Below the pieces are notes generated by a model, which was not told the DNA's origin, searched no databases, and worked only from the letters and a program-made list of their open reading frames with translations. A DNA stretch of 10,085 nt from Ochromonadaceae sp. CCMP2298 (lineage: Eukaryota; Sar; Synurophyceae; Ochromonadales; Ochromonadaceae), in contig MU633675.1 of the NCBI GenBank assembly GCA_026770595.1, forward strand, positions 20,358 through 30,442, written 5' to 3'. Both the position numbers and the translations under genes were made by a program. Positions 1 through 7,471 of this stretch are shown here, one piece after another (the stretch's first letter is position 1; each line of letters begins with the position of its first letter).

Positions 1-255
1 CACACCCACAACACACCCACATCACAGCGCCAACCACACACAGCACACCCACAACACACCCACATCACAGCGCCAACACAGCGCTAACCACCCACAACAC
101 ACCCACAACACACCCACAACACAGCGCCAACCACACACACCACACCCACAACACACCCACAACACAGCGTCAACCACACACAACATACCCACCCCAAAAC
201 CTGCCTAAACACCTTCCCCACCAACCCCTACCACCCTTTCTGCTACAACCCGCAG
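1..255 (+). repeat. CA/CCCA-rich minisatellite in APC2 intron
   Basis: This is the 3' part of an APC2 intron, which continues off the left edge. It is almost free of G and built from irregular units of CACACCCACAACACACCCAC followed by a CAGCGCCAAC block. A 43-base unit starts at 1, is repeated in large part at 44, and recurs near 142. From about 185 the repeat gives way to a C/T-rich stretch ending at the acceptor 254-255. Confidence 0.7.
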
Positions 256-1879
256 GGGTTCCTCACCGAGGGCGAGGTAGCTAACGTGGAACTGCTCAAG
301 ATCCGCTTCGGCGAAGAGTCTCTGCACAGCTGCGAGGTCATGCTGAAAGATGTGGAGGACAGTAAGCGTGCGAATAACGGAGTGCACGGGGCGCTGCAGG
401 CAGAGATGCTCAAGCCCAGGGTGACAAAAGCAGCGGCAGCAGTGGCAGGGGTGGGGGCGGAGGCAGCGACGGAGCAGGAGGAGGCAGAGGCAGCTCTGAC
501 CTCTCGCATAGTGGACTACATGATTATATCGGATGAGTACTGGCCCTCCCTTCCCGCAGAAGGCTTCCAGCTGAACAGAACTGCCCGCCGCCTACTGCGC
601 TCTTTCGAGGAGGTTTTCGCTGTGCTGAAGAAACCGAGGAGGCTGCATCCGGTCAGGCAGCTGGGGCAGGTACGAGGGAGGAGAAGGGTGTAGAGTACGG
701 GGGTGGGGGATGTTATAGTGCGACTCGTGCTGTTCTGACTGATTCACTCACCAACCCCCCTCCCACCACCTCGCCCACCCCCAACCCCCCTCCCACCCCC
801 ACCCACCCTTCACCCCCACCACCCCCACTACAAACACACACACACACACATACACGTGCAGGTGGAGCTGGACCTGGATTTCGCCGATGGCAGCACGCGC
901 AGCTTCCTCGTCTCCCCCCTGCAGGCAAACATCATTCTCTTCTTCCAGGAGCAGGTGCAGGAGGAGGAAGAGGTGGCGGGTGCAGATGCAGGTGCGGGGG
1001 CAGCAGCGGCAGTGGGGGCAGCGGCAGTGGCGGCGGCAGCAGCAGCAGCGGTAGTAGCAGCAGCAGCGGTAGCAGCGGCAGCAGCAACGGACCTCCCTGT
1101 ACATCGGGGTGGGGCGGTGTCCCTGCGCCTGCTGTCTCTGCGCCTACTGCTGGAGCCGGAGGAGCTCCTTGGCAGGGGGCTGCTCTTCTGGGTGGCTAGG
1201 GGGGTGCTGCAGGAGGTGGCAGAGGAGGAGATAGACATAGATGCGGGTGTAGACATGGACTCAGGCACAGGGGGTGAAGGCGATCGCTACTTCCGCGTAT
1301 GCGAGACGCAGGCTGCCCTGGCGGCGCAGGACGCTCTCTCTGGGGATGACGGAAACGCGGCGGGGGAGCAGCAGCGCGGCCTGAGTGGGGCGGTGGACGC
1401 TCAGGCGAAGGTGGCATTGCAGCAGACGGAGAGCTATGTCAGAGGTGAGAGAGAAAGAGAGAGTGTTTATGTATATAGAAGTGCGTCTGATTGGTTGTCT
1501 TATTATCTGTCTTTTCTGTGTCTGTTCTTTGTCTGTCCTCTGTTTATTCTCTATTCTATACGTCCCCCCCTTCTCACGCCTCTTTTTCTTTCCCCCAGGC
1601 CTGCTCACCGGCCACGGCACCATGACCCTGCAGCGCTTGCACACCATGCTGCTGCTGCTGGGCGCTGGAGCCTCCCCCGCATTCGCCATGAGCCCCGCCC
1701 AGCTCAGGCACTTCCTGGCGGGGCTGCAGGAGCAGGGGGCGATCGAGTGCCTGGAGGGCGTGTACGCGCTGGCACAGGTGGGGCAGGGGAACCAGGGGCA
1801 GGGGCAGGGGCAGGCGGGGGGCGGGGGTAATAGCGATGGTAGCGGGGGCGGCGGTGCTATGAGTGTGAGTAGCACATAG
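256..1879 (+). CDS. APC2: Anaphase-promoting complex subunit 2 (APC2), C-terminal part, 3 exons
   Basis: Partial at the 5' side. Exons 256-669, 862-1444 and 1599-1879 join in frame (phases 0, 0, 1) into 425 residues ending at TAG 1877-1879. APC2 is the cullin-like scaffold of the nuclear APC/C ubiquitin ligase; its C-terminal half binds the RING subunit APC11. Exon 1 carries the cullin signature NVELLKIRFGEESLHSCEVM followed by LKD and DSKR, then ISDEYWPSLP. Exon 2 begins with a beta-rich segment (VELDLDF, SFLVSPLQANIILFFQEQ) and ends with LLFWVARGVLQEV, as in the APC2 winged-helix region. Exon 3 (LQRLHTMLLLL to GVYALAQ) is the terminal WHB domain. The start at 256 rests on the acceptor CCCGCAG and on family similarity beginning there. 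Odd points: a 37-residue Ala-rich insert (nt 976-1086) and a Gly/Gln/Ser-rich tail past the usual end. The family call is strong; the Ala-rich stretch and exact 5' border are less certain. Confidence 0.9.
670..861 (+). other. APC2 intron with poly-C/CA tract
   Basis: A phase-0 GT-AG intron of 192 bases: donor CAG|GTACGA, acceptor CGTGCAG|GTGG. Positions 750-835 are C-rich with CCCACCC units and 835-852 is a short CA run, so the polypyrimidine tract is mostly C. Stop codons in the upstream frame (the first at 691-693) support removal. Confidence 0.85.
976..1086 (+). repeat. GCA/GCG triplet run encoding an Ala-rich tract in APC2
   Basis: A run of GCA, GCG, GGT and GTA codons reads as 37 residues of Ala with scattered Gly, Val and Asp. 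It lies between the conserved FQEQ segment and the helix leading to LLFWVARGV, where APC2 proteins normally have a short winged-helix segment. It is open in frame. Because it also contains many AG dinucleotides, cryptic splicing inside it cannot be excluded. Confidence 0.7.
1445..1598 (+). other. APC2 last intron
   Basis: A phase-1 GT-AG intron of 154 bases: donor AG|GTGAGA, acceptor TTTCTTTCCCCCAG. Unlike its neighbours it is T-rich, with a clear polypyrimidine tract at 1561-1596. Splicing rebuilds a Gly codon and joins ESYVR to GLLTGHGTMTLQRL, giving the expected start of the WHB domain. Confidence 0.85.
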
Positions 1880-1959
1880 CAAATAGCACATAGCACACAG
1901 TACACAGCACATAAACCTTTAGCACATAGCACATAGCACAAATAAGCACAGCAAATAAA
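1867..1959 (+). repeat. AGCACATAGCACA repeat over the APC2 stop and 3'UTR, with AATAAA
   Basis: Degenerate copies of AGCACATAGCACA run from the last codons of APC2 through its stop, which is itself the TAG inside one unit, into the 3'UTR. An AATAAA hexamer at 1954-1959 is a possible polyadenylation signal for APC2; whether this organism uses that hexamer is unknown. Confidence 0.45.
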
Positions 1960-2153
1960 AAAAACTCAGGATTGTTTTTTTTTCAATAGGCGCTTCTTTT
2001 TCAGTTTTCAATAGGCGCTTTACATAATATTCATGTTAGCAGAAATGCCAATCTTTCGATCATCATTCTTCAAGATGAGCGACCTCTTCAATGAATCCCC
2101 CTCCAAAAGGGAAAGCTGTTGCTGTTCAGCGATCGTGCACTTTCTAGCACCAT
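1880..2153. other. Intergenic region between APC2 and the P450 gene
   Basis: 274 bases in which I see no gene. It holds the end of the AGCACATAGC repeat, a T-rich stretch with two 16-base direct repeats, then the presumed 5'UTR of the P450. An upstream ATG at 2033 opens a frame that overlaps the P450 start out of frame and encodes nothing I recognise. If transcribed it would be an upstream ORF. Confidence 0.5.
1980..2020. repeat. Two 16-base direct repeats upstream of the P450 gene
   Basis: The sequence TTTTCAATAGGCGCTT occurs exactly at 1980-1995 and again at 2005-2020, 25 bases apart, about 135-175 bases before the P450 start codon. The placement would suit a duplicated promoter element, but that role is inferred from position only. 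Confidence 0.6.
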
Positions 2154-3686
2154 ATGTTGATCCTCCTTGCTTTGGCCGTAGCGGCCAGCGTTGCTATTGG
2201 CTTCGTCATAGCATATGCGATCTTCAACAAGCGCCGCAAGAGGCTGCCTCCATATTGTCCAGCAACGATGTGGGAAAATATGGAGGCCACAATGGAGCAG
2301 AAATCATTACTCCAGCCTGAGCGGTTTAAGACATTTCTGCGCGGTGTGGATCCGAAGTCTCTAGGCGCCTCCGAGCAGGGCAATACAATCCTGATCGCAA
2401 CCCCCACACCCAACCTCTTCATCATGACCTCGGATGTAATCCTCGCGAGAGGAGTGCTATGCGGTGAGAACGGGATCGCAGAGGAGGAGAAGGCGTCTTT
2501 AATGCGAGTAGTAAACTTAATCGATCCGGTACAGTACAACCTCGTCTCGCACCTGTCGGCGAATGCCGACCACGGAACTGCGCGCAAGGCAATCGCGCCT
2601 TCATTCTCCACCTCCAATCTGACCCGCACGTGGCCCCACGTGAAGGTGGTGCTGGGGGAGCAGTTTGAGAAGTTCCGGCAGACAGCGGCGAGTGGAGGCA
2701 CCGTGGACTGCAAGAGCACGGTGGTTCAATTCTTTCTTCGCACGCTGTCGAGAGGAGCGTACGACATCGAGTTCACAGACGACGGCACGGAGAACGAGGG
2801 GAACATCAATGGCCTGGCGTACCTGAAAGATGTCGATCTGTTCATGCGCGAGGCCAGCAAGCAGATAGTGATGCCCTTCCGCCGGCACATGTGGTGGGAC
2901 AGTGACGTGCAGCGAGCTGTCCTGGCCAACAAGCGTATCGGCGAGGTGATGGGCAAGGTCGTGAACCTACACAGACAGAAGGGCGAGGGGGGCAAGCACA
3001 GCATCCTGGACCACGTGGTGGGGCACAAGTACAAGTCGGAGACGCAGCGGCTCTGCGATCTGGCCGTACTAACTTTCGCCTCCATTGACACCACCGCCTT
3101 TACGCTGAGCTTCTTGCTGATGGAGCTGTCGCGCAGGCCGGATGTGAAGGCCAAGCTGCTGGCTGCTTTGGAGACCGTCATGCCCGATAGGTTCGAAGTA
3201 GAGGGTAGCTCGGTCGATGCGGACAAAGAGCTCATATCCAAGATCGCCTCGCTGGAGTACCTCTCCTGGTGCATCAAAGAGATCATGCGCCTGTGGCCCG
3301 TGGCGGCGGGTGGACCCGCGCGTGACCTGACGCAAGACGTGCATCACAACGGCATGGTGCTGCCCAAAGGATCGGTTGTGATCGTCCACTTCTTCTCCAT
3401 GTTCCGTAGCTCGTGGATCGACAACGCGGACGAGTTCGTGCCCGAGCGGTGGTGCGCGCAGAATCCGCAGTTGGCCCGGCTGAAAGAGACCGTGGTCCCC
3501 TTCAGCTTGGGAAAGCGCTCCTGCATAGGGCAGAACATGGCTCTCTTCCAGCTGCGCACCGTGGCTGCCCACTTCCTGCACTTCTTCGACTTCGAGCTGC
3601 AGGGGGAGCCCACGTTCGAATACTTTATAACGATGAAGGTGGACGATATGCAGATGAAGGTCACGCCGAGGGAGGGCCGCTGGTAA
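2154..3686 (+). CDS. Cytochrome P450 monooxygenase, ER-anchored, complete and intronless
   Basis: 510 residues in one exon, the usual P450 length. P450s are haem-thiolate enzymes that insert one oxygen atom from O2 into a substrate, using electrons from a reductase. Residues 2-24 form a hydrophobic anchor followed by basic NKRRKR and a Pro hinge (LPPYCP), as in ER-membrane P450s. The I-helix oxygen motif is ASIDTT (309-314). The K-helix ExxR is E376/R379. PERW lies at 430-433. The haem loop is FSLGKRSCIG (450-459) with Cys457 as haem ligand. In the C-helix (HGTARKAIAPSF, 140-151) the usual Trp four residues before Arg144 is His140. The start is fixed by an in-frame TAG at 2145 just upstream of ATG 2154. 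CYP family and substrate cannot be told from the sequence; a CYP4-like fatty-acid or terpenoid role would be a guess. Its lack of introns contrasts with all neighbours. Confidence 0.95.
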   Translation: MLILLALAVAASVAIGFVIAYAIFNKRRKRLPPYCPATMWENMEATMEQKSLLQPERFKTFLRGVDPKSLGASEQGNTILIATPTPNLFIMTSDVILARGVLCGENGIAEEEKASLMRVVNLIDPVQYNLVSHLSANADHGTARKAIAPSFSTSNLTRTWPHVKVVLGEQFEKFRQTAASGGTVDCKSTVVQFFLRTLSRGAYDIEFTDDGTENEGNINGLAYLKDVDLFMREASKQIVMPFRRHMWWDSDVQRAVLANKRIGEVMGKVVNLHRQKGEGGKHSILDHVVGHKYKSETQRLCDLAVLTFASIDTTAFTLSFLLMELSRRPDVKAKLLAALETVMPDRFEVEGSSVDADKELISKIASLEYLSWCIKEIMRLWPVAAGGPARDLTQDVHHNGMVLPKGSVVIVHFFSMFRSSWIDNADEFVPERWCAQNPQLARLKETVVPFSLGKRSCIGQNMALFQLRTVAAHFLHFFDFELQGEPTFEYFITMKVDDMQMKVTPREGRW

Positions 3687-3889
3687 GTGTGTAGGAGGCA
3701 GGAGGTAGGCACGAGGGTTGGCAGTGGGTAGCAGCAGTGAAAAGTGACTAGAAGTGAGCAGCAACAGCAGGAGTTAGTAGTGAGTAGCAGCGAACAGTAC
3801 TGAGCAGTGTGGGTGAGCAACAGTGCGCACGTAGTACTGATCACTGACAGCAGGCAGTCGGTCCTGCAAATTTTTTCAATCAATTTTAG
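3683..3889 (+). other. Possible terminal intron overlapping the P450 stop codon
   Basis: The last codon and stop, TGG TAA, lie inside a consensus donor CTG|GTAAGTG. A T-rich acceptor TCAATCAATTTTAG|G ends at 3889. Removing these 207 bases keeps Trp510 and adds 14 residues (SLSRGDGIRGARHS) before TGA at 3933-3935. The unspliced end already matches a normal P450 C-terminus, so this may be an alternative intron or none. 3700-3830 is a degenerate AGTGAGCAGCA-like repeat. Confidence 0.4.
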
Positions 3890-4969
3890 GTCGCTGAGCA
3901 GAGGAGACGGAATCCGAGGTGCTCGACATTCTTGAACAGTAACGATTGGTTTTACGTTAATAATAGGGTCTATGTTTCTTTAATAATATGTTTCTAACAC
4001 TAACAAGCATGTATCTGGCAGAGCAGAGAGGATAGAAGCGCCAGCAGGCGGCAGTATAGAGCAGAGAAAAGCAGATAAGAGGGGAGCAGAGGGGCCCCTT
4101 CGCAGATCCGAAGCTCAAGCAGTGGGCACCTCCCACGCGAGGATCAGTCCCAGGAGGAGCTGATGCGGAGATGACGTAAGACAGGGGAGAGAGGAGAGGT
4201 GGTGGGTTAGAGTTACCGAAAGGAGTTGGTGGGTGGTGCACTGGACGCATAGGCATCGGGTGTGGTGGGTGGTGGTGGTGAAGCTCATAGAACCTACAGT
4301 GTGTCAACAGCCATGCTCAGCATGATCTGACAAAGCATTACGTTAAGTTTTAATCATAGCTACCACCTGGGACTGGGATCAGGGATGGGACATGTGACAT
4401 GCGTACAACAGAGAGATGCCCGTGACAAGGCAGCGACAAAGGTGTTCCGTACCTGAGCTCTAATTGCCCAAATGTTCATCCGTCCTCGACTGACACATTC
4501 CTCCGCTCTCCCTGGGCTGAACTGGGTACTGGGTCACGAGCGGAACCGGGAACGAGGACACCGACTCGGAGGGAATTTCCGCTGTGCCGATATGATTTTC
4601 CACACTACCCTTGATCGACCCTTGCTCTCTTGGACTTGGCAACCGTCATCGCATTACAGATGTAAGAAATGTGCTAATGAGTGGAGAGATGAGTGTTGGT
4701 GGAGAGCCAGCTCCAGGAGCTCCACCAGAGTGGTGAAATGAGAGGTGTGGGGCAGTAGGGAAAAAGTGGCTTTTCACCATACTTCAGAGAGGGTGAAAGT
4801 AGTGGCAAAAAAAAGATCCCATCCGCCGTTGATCTGTTGAGCATTTTTAGCTTTTGGGAGGAGGGAGGAACAGAGGAAGGGATGGGTAAACGGTCGGGTT
4901 CCTATTCTGCTGTTGCCCATAGCCGAGACTTTATTCATGTCTTCATTTCCCAGCACCACGTCCTCGACC
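3890..4969. other. About 1.1 kb without a recognisable gene
   Basis: Between the P450 3' region and the hydrolase start I find no protein family on either strand. Short open frames at 3957-4307 (minus) and 4460-4741 (both strands) have biased composition (His/Pro- or Ser/Arg-rich) and no recognisable motif. Visible structure is minor: a repeated TATGTTTCT near 3971 and 3988, a GGT-rich run at 4198-4280, and an imperfect hairpin CTTTTCACC/GGTGAAAG at 4769-4798. The right end presumably holds the promoter and 5'UTR of the hydrolase. Confidence 0.45.
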
Positions 4970-6047
4970 ATGCCCATGGCCGCTCTGCTGCTCATCGACG
5001 TGCAGGTCTGTGCCCTCCTCTGCGGGGAAGATCGCCTCGTTCTAATTTGCCCCCGCTCCATGTTCGCCCTCCCCACCCATACACTCCCCTTCAGAATGAT
5101 TTCCACGCCGGTGGTTCTCTTGCAGTTCCTGGCGCAGATGAAGATGCTGCGCGGATTGCGCAGATGATCATGTGAGAGCGCTGCGCACTTGCAGATCTCT
5201 TCCGTCTACGTCTAACCCCTGCACCTCCATCCCACTTGCACCGTTGATCTGACAACCTTTGTACCACTCCGCGCAACACCCCACCCCCACAACACAACAC
5301 ACGAACGCACGTCCCTCTGTACGCTCTTTGCTCTTTCGCATCTCGCTGCGTAGGGACAACCTGGACTCTGTCAGCGAAGTCTTCGTCACTCTGGATTCCC
5401 ACAACCGCGAGCACATCGCCCATACCAACAGATGGAACAGCAAAGCCGACGGCACGGGCGAGGCTCCGGGGGTCTTTACGCTAATTTCCCACCAGGATGT
5501 GGTGGACGGAGTGTGGCATCCGACAGACCCCACACAGGCCGCGCACTGTGCGTCCTACACTAAGGCGCTGGAGGAGAAGGGGCGCTTCAAGCTGACCATC
5601 TGGCCCGACCACTGCATCATCGGGTCCCCTGGGAACGATGTCGTGCCCAGCATTCAGGTGGCGCTGGACGCGTGGCAGACGAAGACCGGCAAGAAGGTGC
5701 AGTACGTACGCAAGGGGCAGAACAACTTAACGGAAATGTACAGTGCTATCGAGGCAGAGGTGCCGATGGATGACGACCACACCACCGGCACTAACCACGC
5801 GTTCGTGGAGGCGCTCAAGGGCGCAGAGCGCGTGATCATTGGGGGGCAGGCGCTCTCCCATTGCGTCAACTACACCACCCGCGATCTAGTTAAATACTGG
5901 ACCCGCGAACCCCAGCACCTGGTGCTGCTCACGGATGGAGCCTCGGCGGTGCCAGGGTGCGACGCAGATGCGGCCAAGTTCGTGGAAGACATGCGTGCTG
6001 CCAACCTCACCCTGGCCTCCTGCGCAGAAGCCTTCTCCGTCCTCTGA
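4970..6047 (+). CDS. Nicotinamidase/isochorismatase-superfamily cysteine hydrolase, 3 exons
   Basis: Exons 4970-5005, 5095-5171 and 5354-6047 give 268 residues. Members of this alpha/beta fold cleave C-N or ether bonds; the best-known one hydrolyses nicotinamide to nicotinate and ammonia in NAD salvage. The Asp-Lys-Cys triad is visible: Asp10 in LLIDVQNDFHAGG, Lys158 in VRKGQN, and Cys208 in GQALSHCV. Likely metal ligands are Asp52 and His54 (TLDSHNREHIAH) and His124 (IWPDHCIIGSPG). The GQALSHC nucleophile loop and WPDHC block resemble the longer bacterial cysteine-hydrolase branch as much as yeast Pnc1, so nicotinamide as substrate is likely but not proven. The start at 4970 puts LLIDVQNDF at the usual N-terminal distance. 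An in-frame ATG at 4937 would add 11 Ser/Thr-rich residues, and ATG 4976 is also possible. No transit peptide is evident, so it is probably cytosolic. It faces the minus-strand gene tail to tail. Confidence 0.9.
5006..5094 (+). other. Hydrolase intron 1
   Basis: A phase-0 GT-AG intron of 89 bases: donor CAG|GTCTGT, acceptor CTCCCCTTCAG. It splits the catalytic motif exactly between IDVQ and NDFHAGG, so reading through it would destroy the active site. Confidence 0.9.
5172..5353 (+). other. Hydrolase intron 2
   Basis: A phase-2 GT-AG intron of 182 bases: donor CAT|GTGAGA, acceptor TCGCTGCGTAG. Splicing rebuilds ATG and joins ARIAQMI to DNLDSVSEVFVTLDSH. It contains a CA/CCCA-rich part (about 5276-5306), like other introns here. 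Confidence 0.85.
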
Positions 6048-6434
6048 GCATCAGCGTTCTCCGCCCTTCTCCCTTCTTTAAGTCTCTGGGCATCATAGCC
6101 TCTAAGCCTATTTGCTTCTGAGCTTCTGATTCTCTCAGTGTAGGAGGGACCAGTAAGAGGGACCAGTAAGAGGGACCACATTAGCCTATTAAGAGGAAGT
6201 GTCACACACTGTATTAAGAGGGAACCTCTGCTTTCGGGCACGTTTATAAAAACATATGTGACTAGTGACAAGTAACATAAGTTAAGCACTTAATGCCATC
6301 TGTGGTCTATGTTCAGTATTTACATTTAGGTAAAGAGCACGAGGGCGTGGGTGCTATTGTTGTGTATCGCAAGTCGCAAATCGCCTCTGCTGAAGACAGC
6401 GTGAGCCCCCTGTCGGCAGAGTTGTTGGAGCTTG
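6048..6434. other. Intergenic region between convergent genes
   Basis: 387 bases separating the stops of the hydrolase (plus) and the small membrane protein (minus); it must hold both 3'UTRs. It contains one small tandem repeat and an AT-rich patch at 6240-6292. No gene is visible, and no clear AATAAA signal is seen for either gene. Confidence 0.5.
6145..6178. repeat. 13-base tandem repeat, 2.6 copies
   Basis: AGGGACCAGTAAG occurs at 6145-6157 and 6158-6170, with a partial third copy at 6171-6178. It lies in the presumed 3'UTR of the hydrolase. A related AAGAGGGA occurs again near 6215. Confidence 0.7.
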
Positions 6435-6891
6435 TTACGCATCCTTTTGATTGTGCTTGTGTCTGTCGAGAAGCATGCCTAGAGCTGCGTTCTGCTCAGT
6501 CACGTCCTTCTTCCGCTCCTGCGAGGAGATCTTCAGCCCCTCTAGATTCCTTTCTGATTGTGATATTGCCCACTACAAAAGGGAGCAGAGAAGTGCAGAA
6601 GAGAAGGGCAGAAGAGAAGGGAAGAAGAGAAGGGCAGAAGAGAAGGGTCACGGCGGACAGAGTTAGCAACGACCTGTCTTCGGTGCTAGATCTGGAGCCT
6701 AAACACTTGCTTTTCAGTTGACCGCCTCTTACCTGCATGATATAGTAGCCACCGATCACAGGAATAGAGAAGTATACAAATCCCATCACACGCTGGCCTG
6801 CGGGGCTCAGGGGTATGCGGAAGGCGTGGATGCGCTTCTTCAGCTCCTCGTGCCTCCTGGAGACATCCTTGAAGAAGTCTACGATTCCCAT
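6435..6891 (-). CDS. Unrecognised 98-residue single-pass membrane protein, 2 exons
   Basis: I do not recognise the family. Exon 1 (6891 down to 6733, 53 codons) and exon 2 (6572 down to 6435) join in phase 0 across a 160-base GT-AG intron (donor CAG|GTAAGA, acceptor TTTTGTAG|TGGG). Residues 1-34 are charged and helical (MGIVDFFKDVSRRHEELKKR, then RIPLSPAGQR). Residues 35-56 form one hydrophobic segment, VMGFVYFSIPVIGGYYIM plus QWAI, which the splice completes. Residues 57-98 are a charged, Glu/Lys/Gln-rich helix. Small size, a single central membrane span and amphipathic flanks resemble small mitochondrial inner-membrane accessory proteins, but that is inference. ATG at 6889-6891 is the first start in this frame; an upstream exon cannot be ruled out. 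Two exons that join cleanly into a coherent protein are the main evidence that the gene is real. Confidence 0.75.
6573..6732 (-). other. Intron with long polypyrimidine repeat in the small membrane protein gene
   Basis: On the plus strand 6580-6648 is purine-rich, with repeated CAGAAGAGAAGGG-like units. Read as transcribed it is a TTCTCTTCTGCCC tract of over 60 bases directly before the acceptor. The intron is 160 bases long. Confidence 0.75.
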
Positions 6892-7056
6892 CCCGCTCGT
6901 CGCTCTGGGGCAGTACGGAGAAGAACCCGGATTCCAAATGAATATGAAGAGGAGGGGTTGTCACGCAGCGCCGAAGCTCCTCGATCCAAAGTTGTGGTGC
7001 CTTCCCTTTCCTCTGCTTTCCTGTGAAGCCTCCTGACTCACCCACTCCTTCCGGTA
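6892..7056. other. Upstream region of the small membrane protein gene
   Basis: 165 bases between the presumed start codon of the minus gene and the palindromic element. Pyrimidine-rich on the plus strand at 6990-7052. No TATA box or other motif is evident. Confidence 0.35.
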
Positions 7057-7471
7057 CAAAAAACACGCCCACCACTACAAAAACCACGCCAAACCCTCGC
7101 CTTTGACGTGCTTGATATCTGTTAGAAATTCGATTACAAGAGGAAGTTGTGCAATATATCTATTACTTTAAAAAAATTATGTCTAAAATGGATTTTAATC
7201 TATATTAGATGAGCTATTGAGAGATTACTACAGACAAATTCGCATTAATTGGCGCCTCCATATTTTTTTGTGGCGCCAATTAATGCAATTTTTAAAATAG
7301 TAATCTCTCAATAGCTCATCGAATATAGATTATAATACATTTTAGATATAATTTTAGTTGAGTAATAGATGTATTGCACATCTACAAGTAGTAATTAAAA
7401 TTCTAATGGATATCAAGGGCGTCAAAGGCGGGGGGAAAGCGTGGTTTTTGAAGTTTTTGGCGTGGTTTTTG
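7057..7471. mobile_element. 415-base palindromic fold-back element (MITE-like)
   Basis: Two 200-base arms, 7057-7256 and 7272-7471, are inverted copies around a 15-base loop at 7257-7271. I aligned them base by base without gaps and count about 161 matches in 200. Perfect blocks include 15 bp next to the loop (GCATTAATTGGCGCC, 7242-7256 with 7272-7286) and 23 bp at 7208-7230 with 7298-7320. The middle is AT-rich; the ends are GC-richer and each holds two copies, 21 bases apart, of a GCGTGGTTTTTG-like motif (7439-7450 and 7460-7471; inverted at 7078-7089 and 7057-7068). No coding capacity and no clear target-site duplication. The structure matches non-autonomous fold-back or MITE elements, whose transposase would be elsewhere in the genome. 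The class is inferred. Confidence 0.75.

Noticed and set aside
1-185. CA/CCCA repeats as a telomeric or centromeric satellite
   Set aside because: They end in a functional-looking acceptor leading into conserved APC2 sequence, so an intronic minisatellite explains them.
748-1268. Minus-strand Ser/Ala/Cys-rich frames over APC2
   Set aside because: They are antisense translations of the GCN triplet run and of the C-rich intron; no motif.
2033-2320. 95-residue plus-strand open frame overlapping the P450 start
   Set aside because: It overlaps the well-supported P450 frame, has no family resemblance and its composition fits a shadow frame. At most it is an upstream ORF.
4460-4741. Open frames on both strands in the gene-poor stretch
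   Set aside because: Neither translation shows a domain, membrane span or splice structure, and lengths of 60-89 residues are expected by chance.
4882-5175. Out-of-frame ATG at 4882 as the hydrolase start
   Set aside because: Its frame does not give the IDVQ-NDFHAGG active-site motif; only the frame of 4970 does after splicing.
256-6047. A P450 plus hydrolase biosynthetic cluster
   Set aside because: The genes lie over 1 kb apart with an APC/C subunit beside them and no scaffold-forming enzyme, so adjacency alone does not support a pathway.
7057-7471. Palindrome as a tRNA, structured ncRNA or bacterial-type terminator
   Set aside because: It is far too long and too symmetric, with no cloverleaf or T-run logic, and the setting is eukaryotic.
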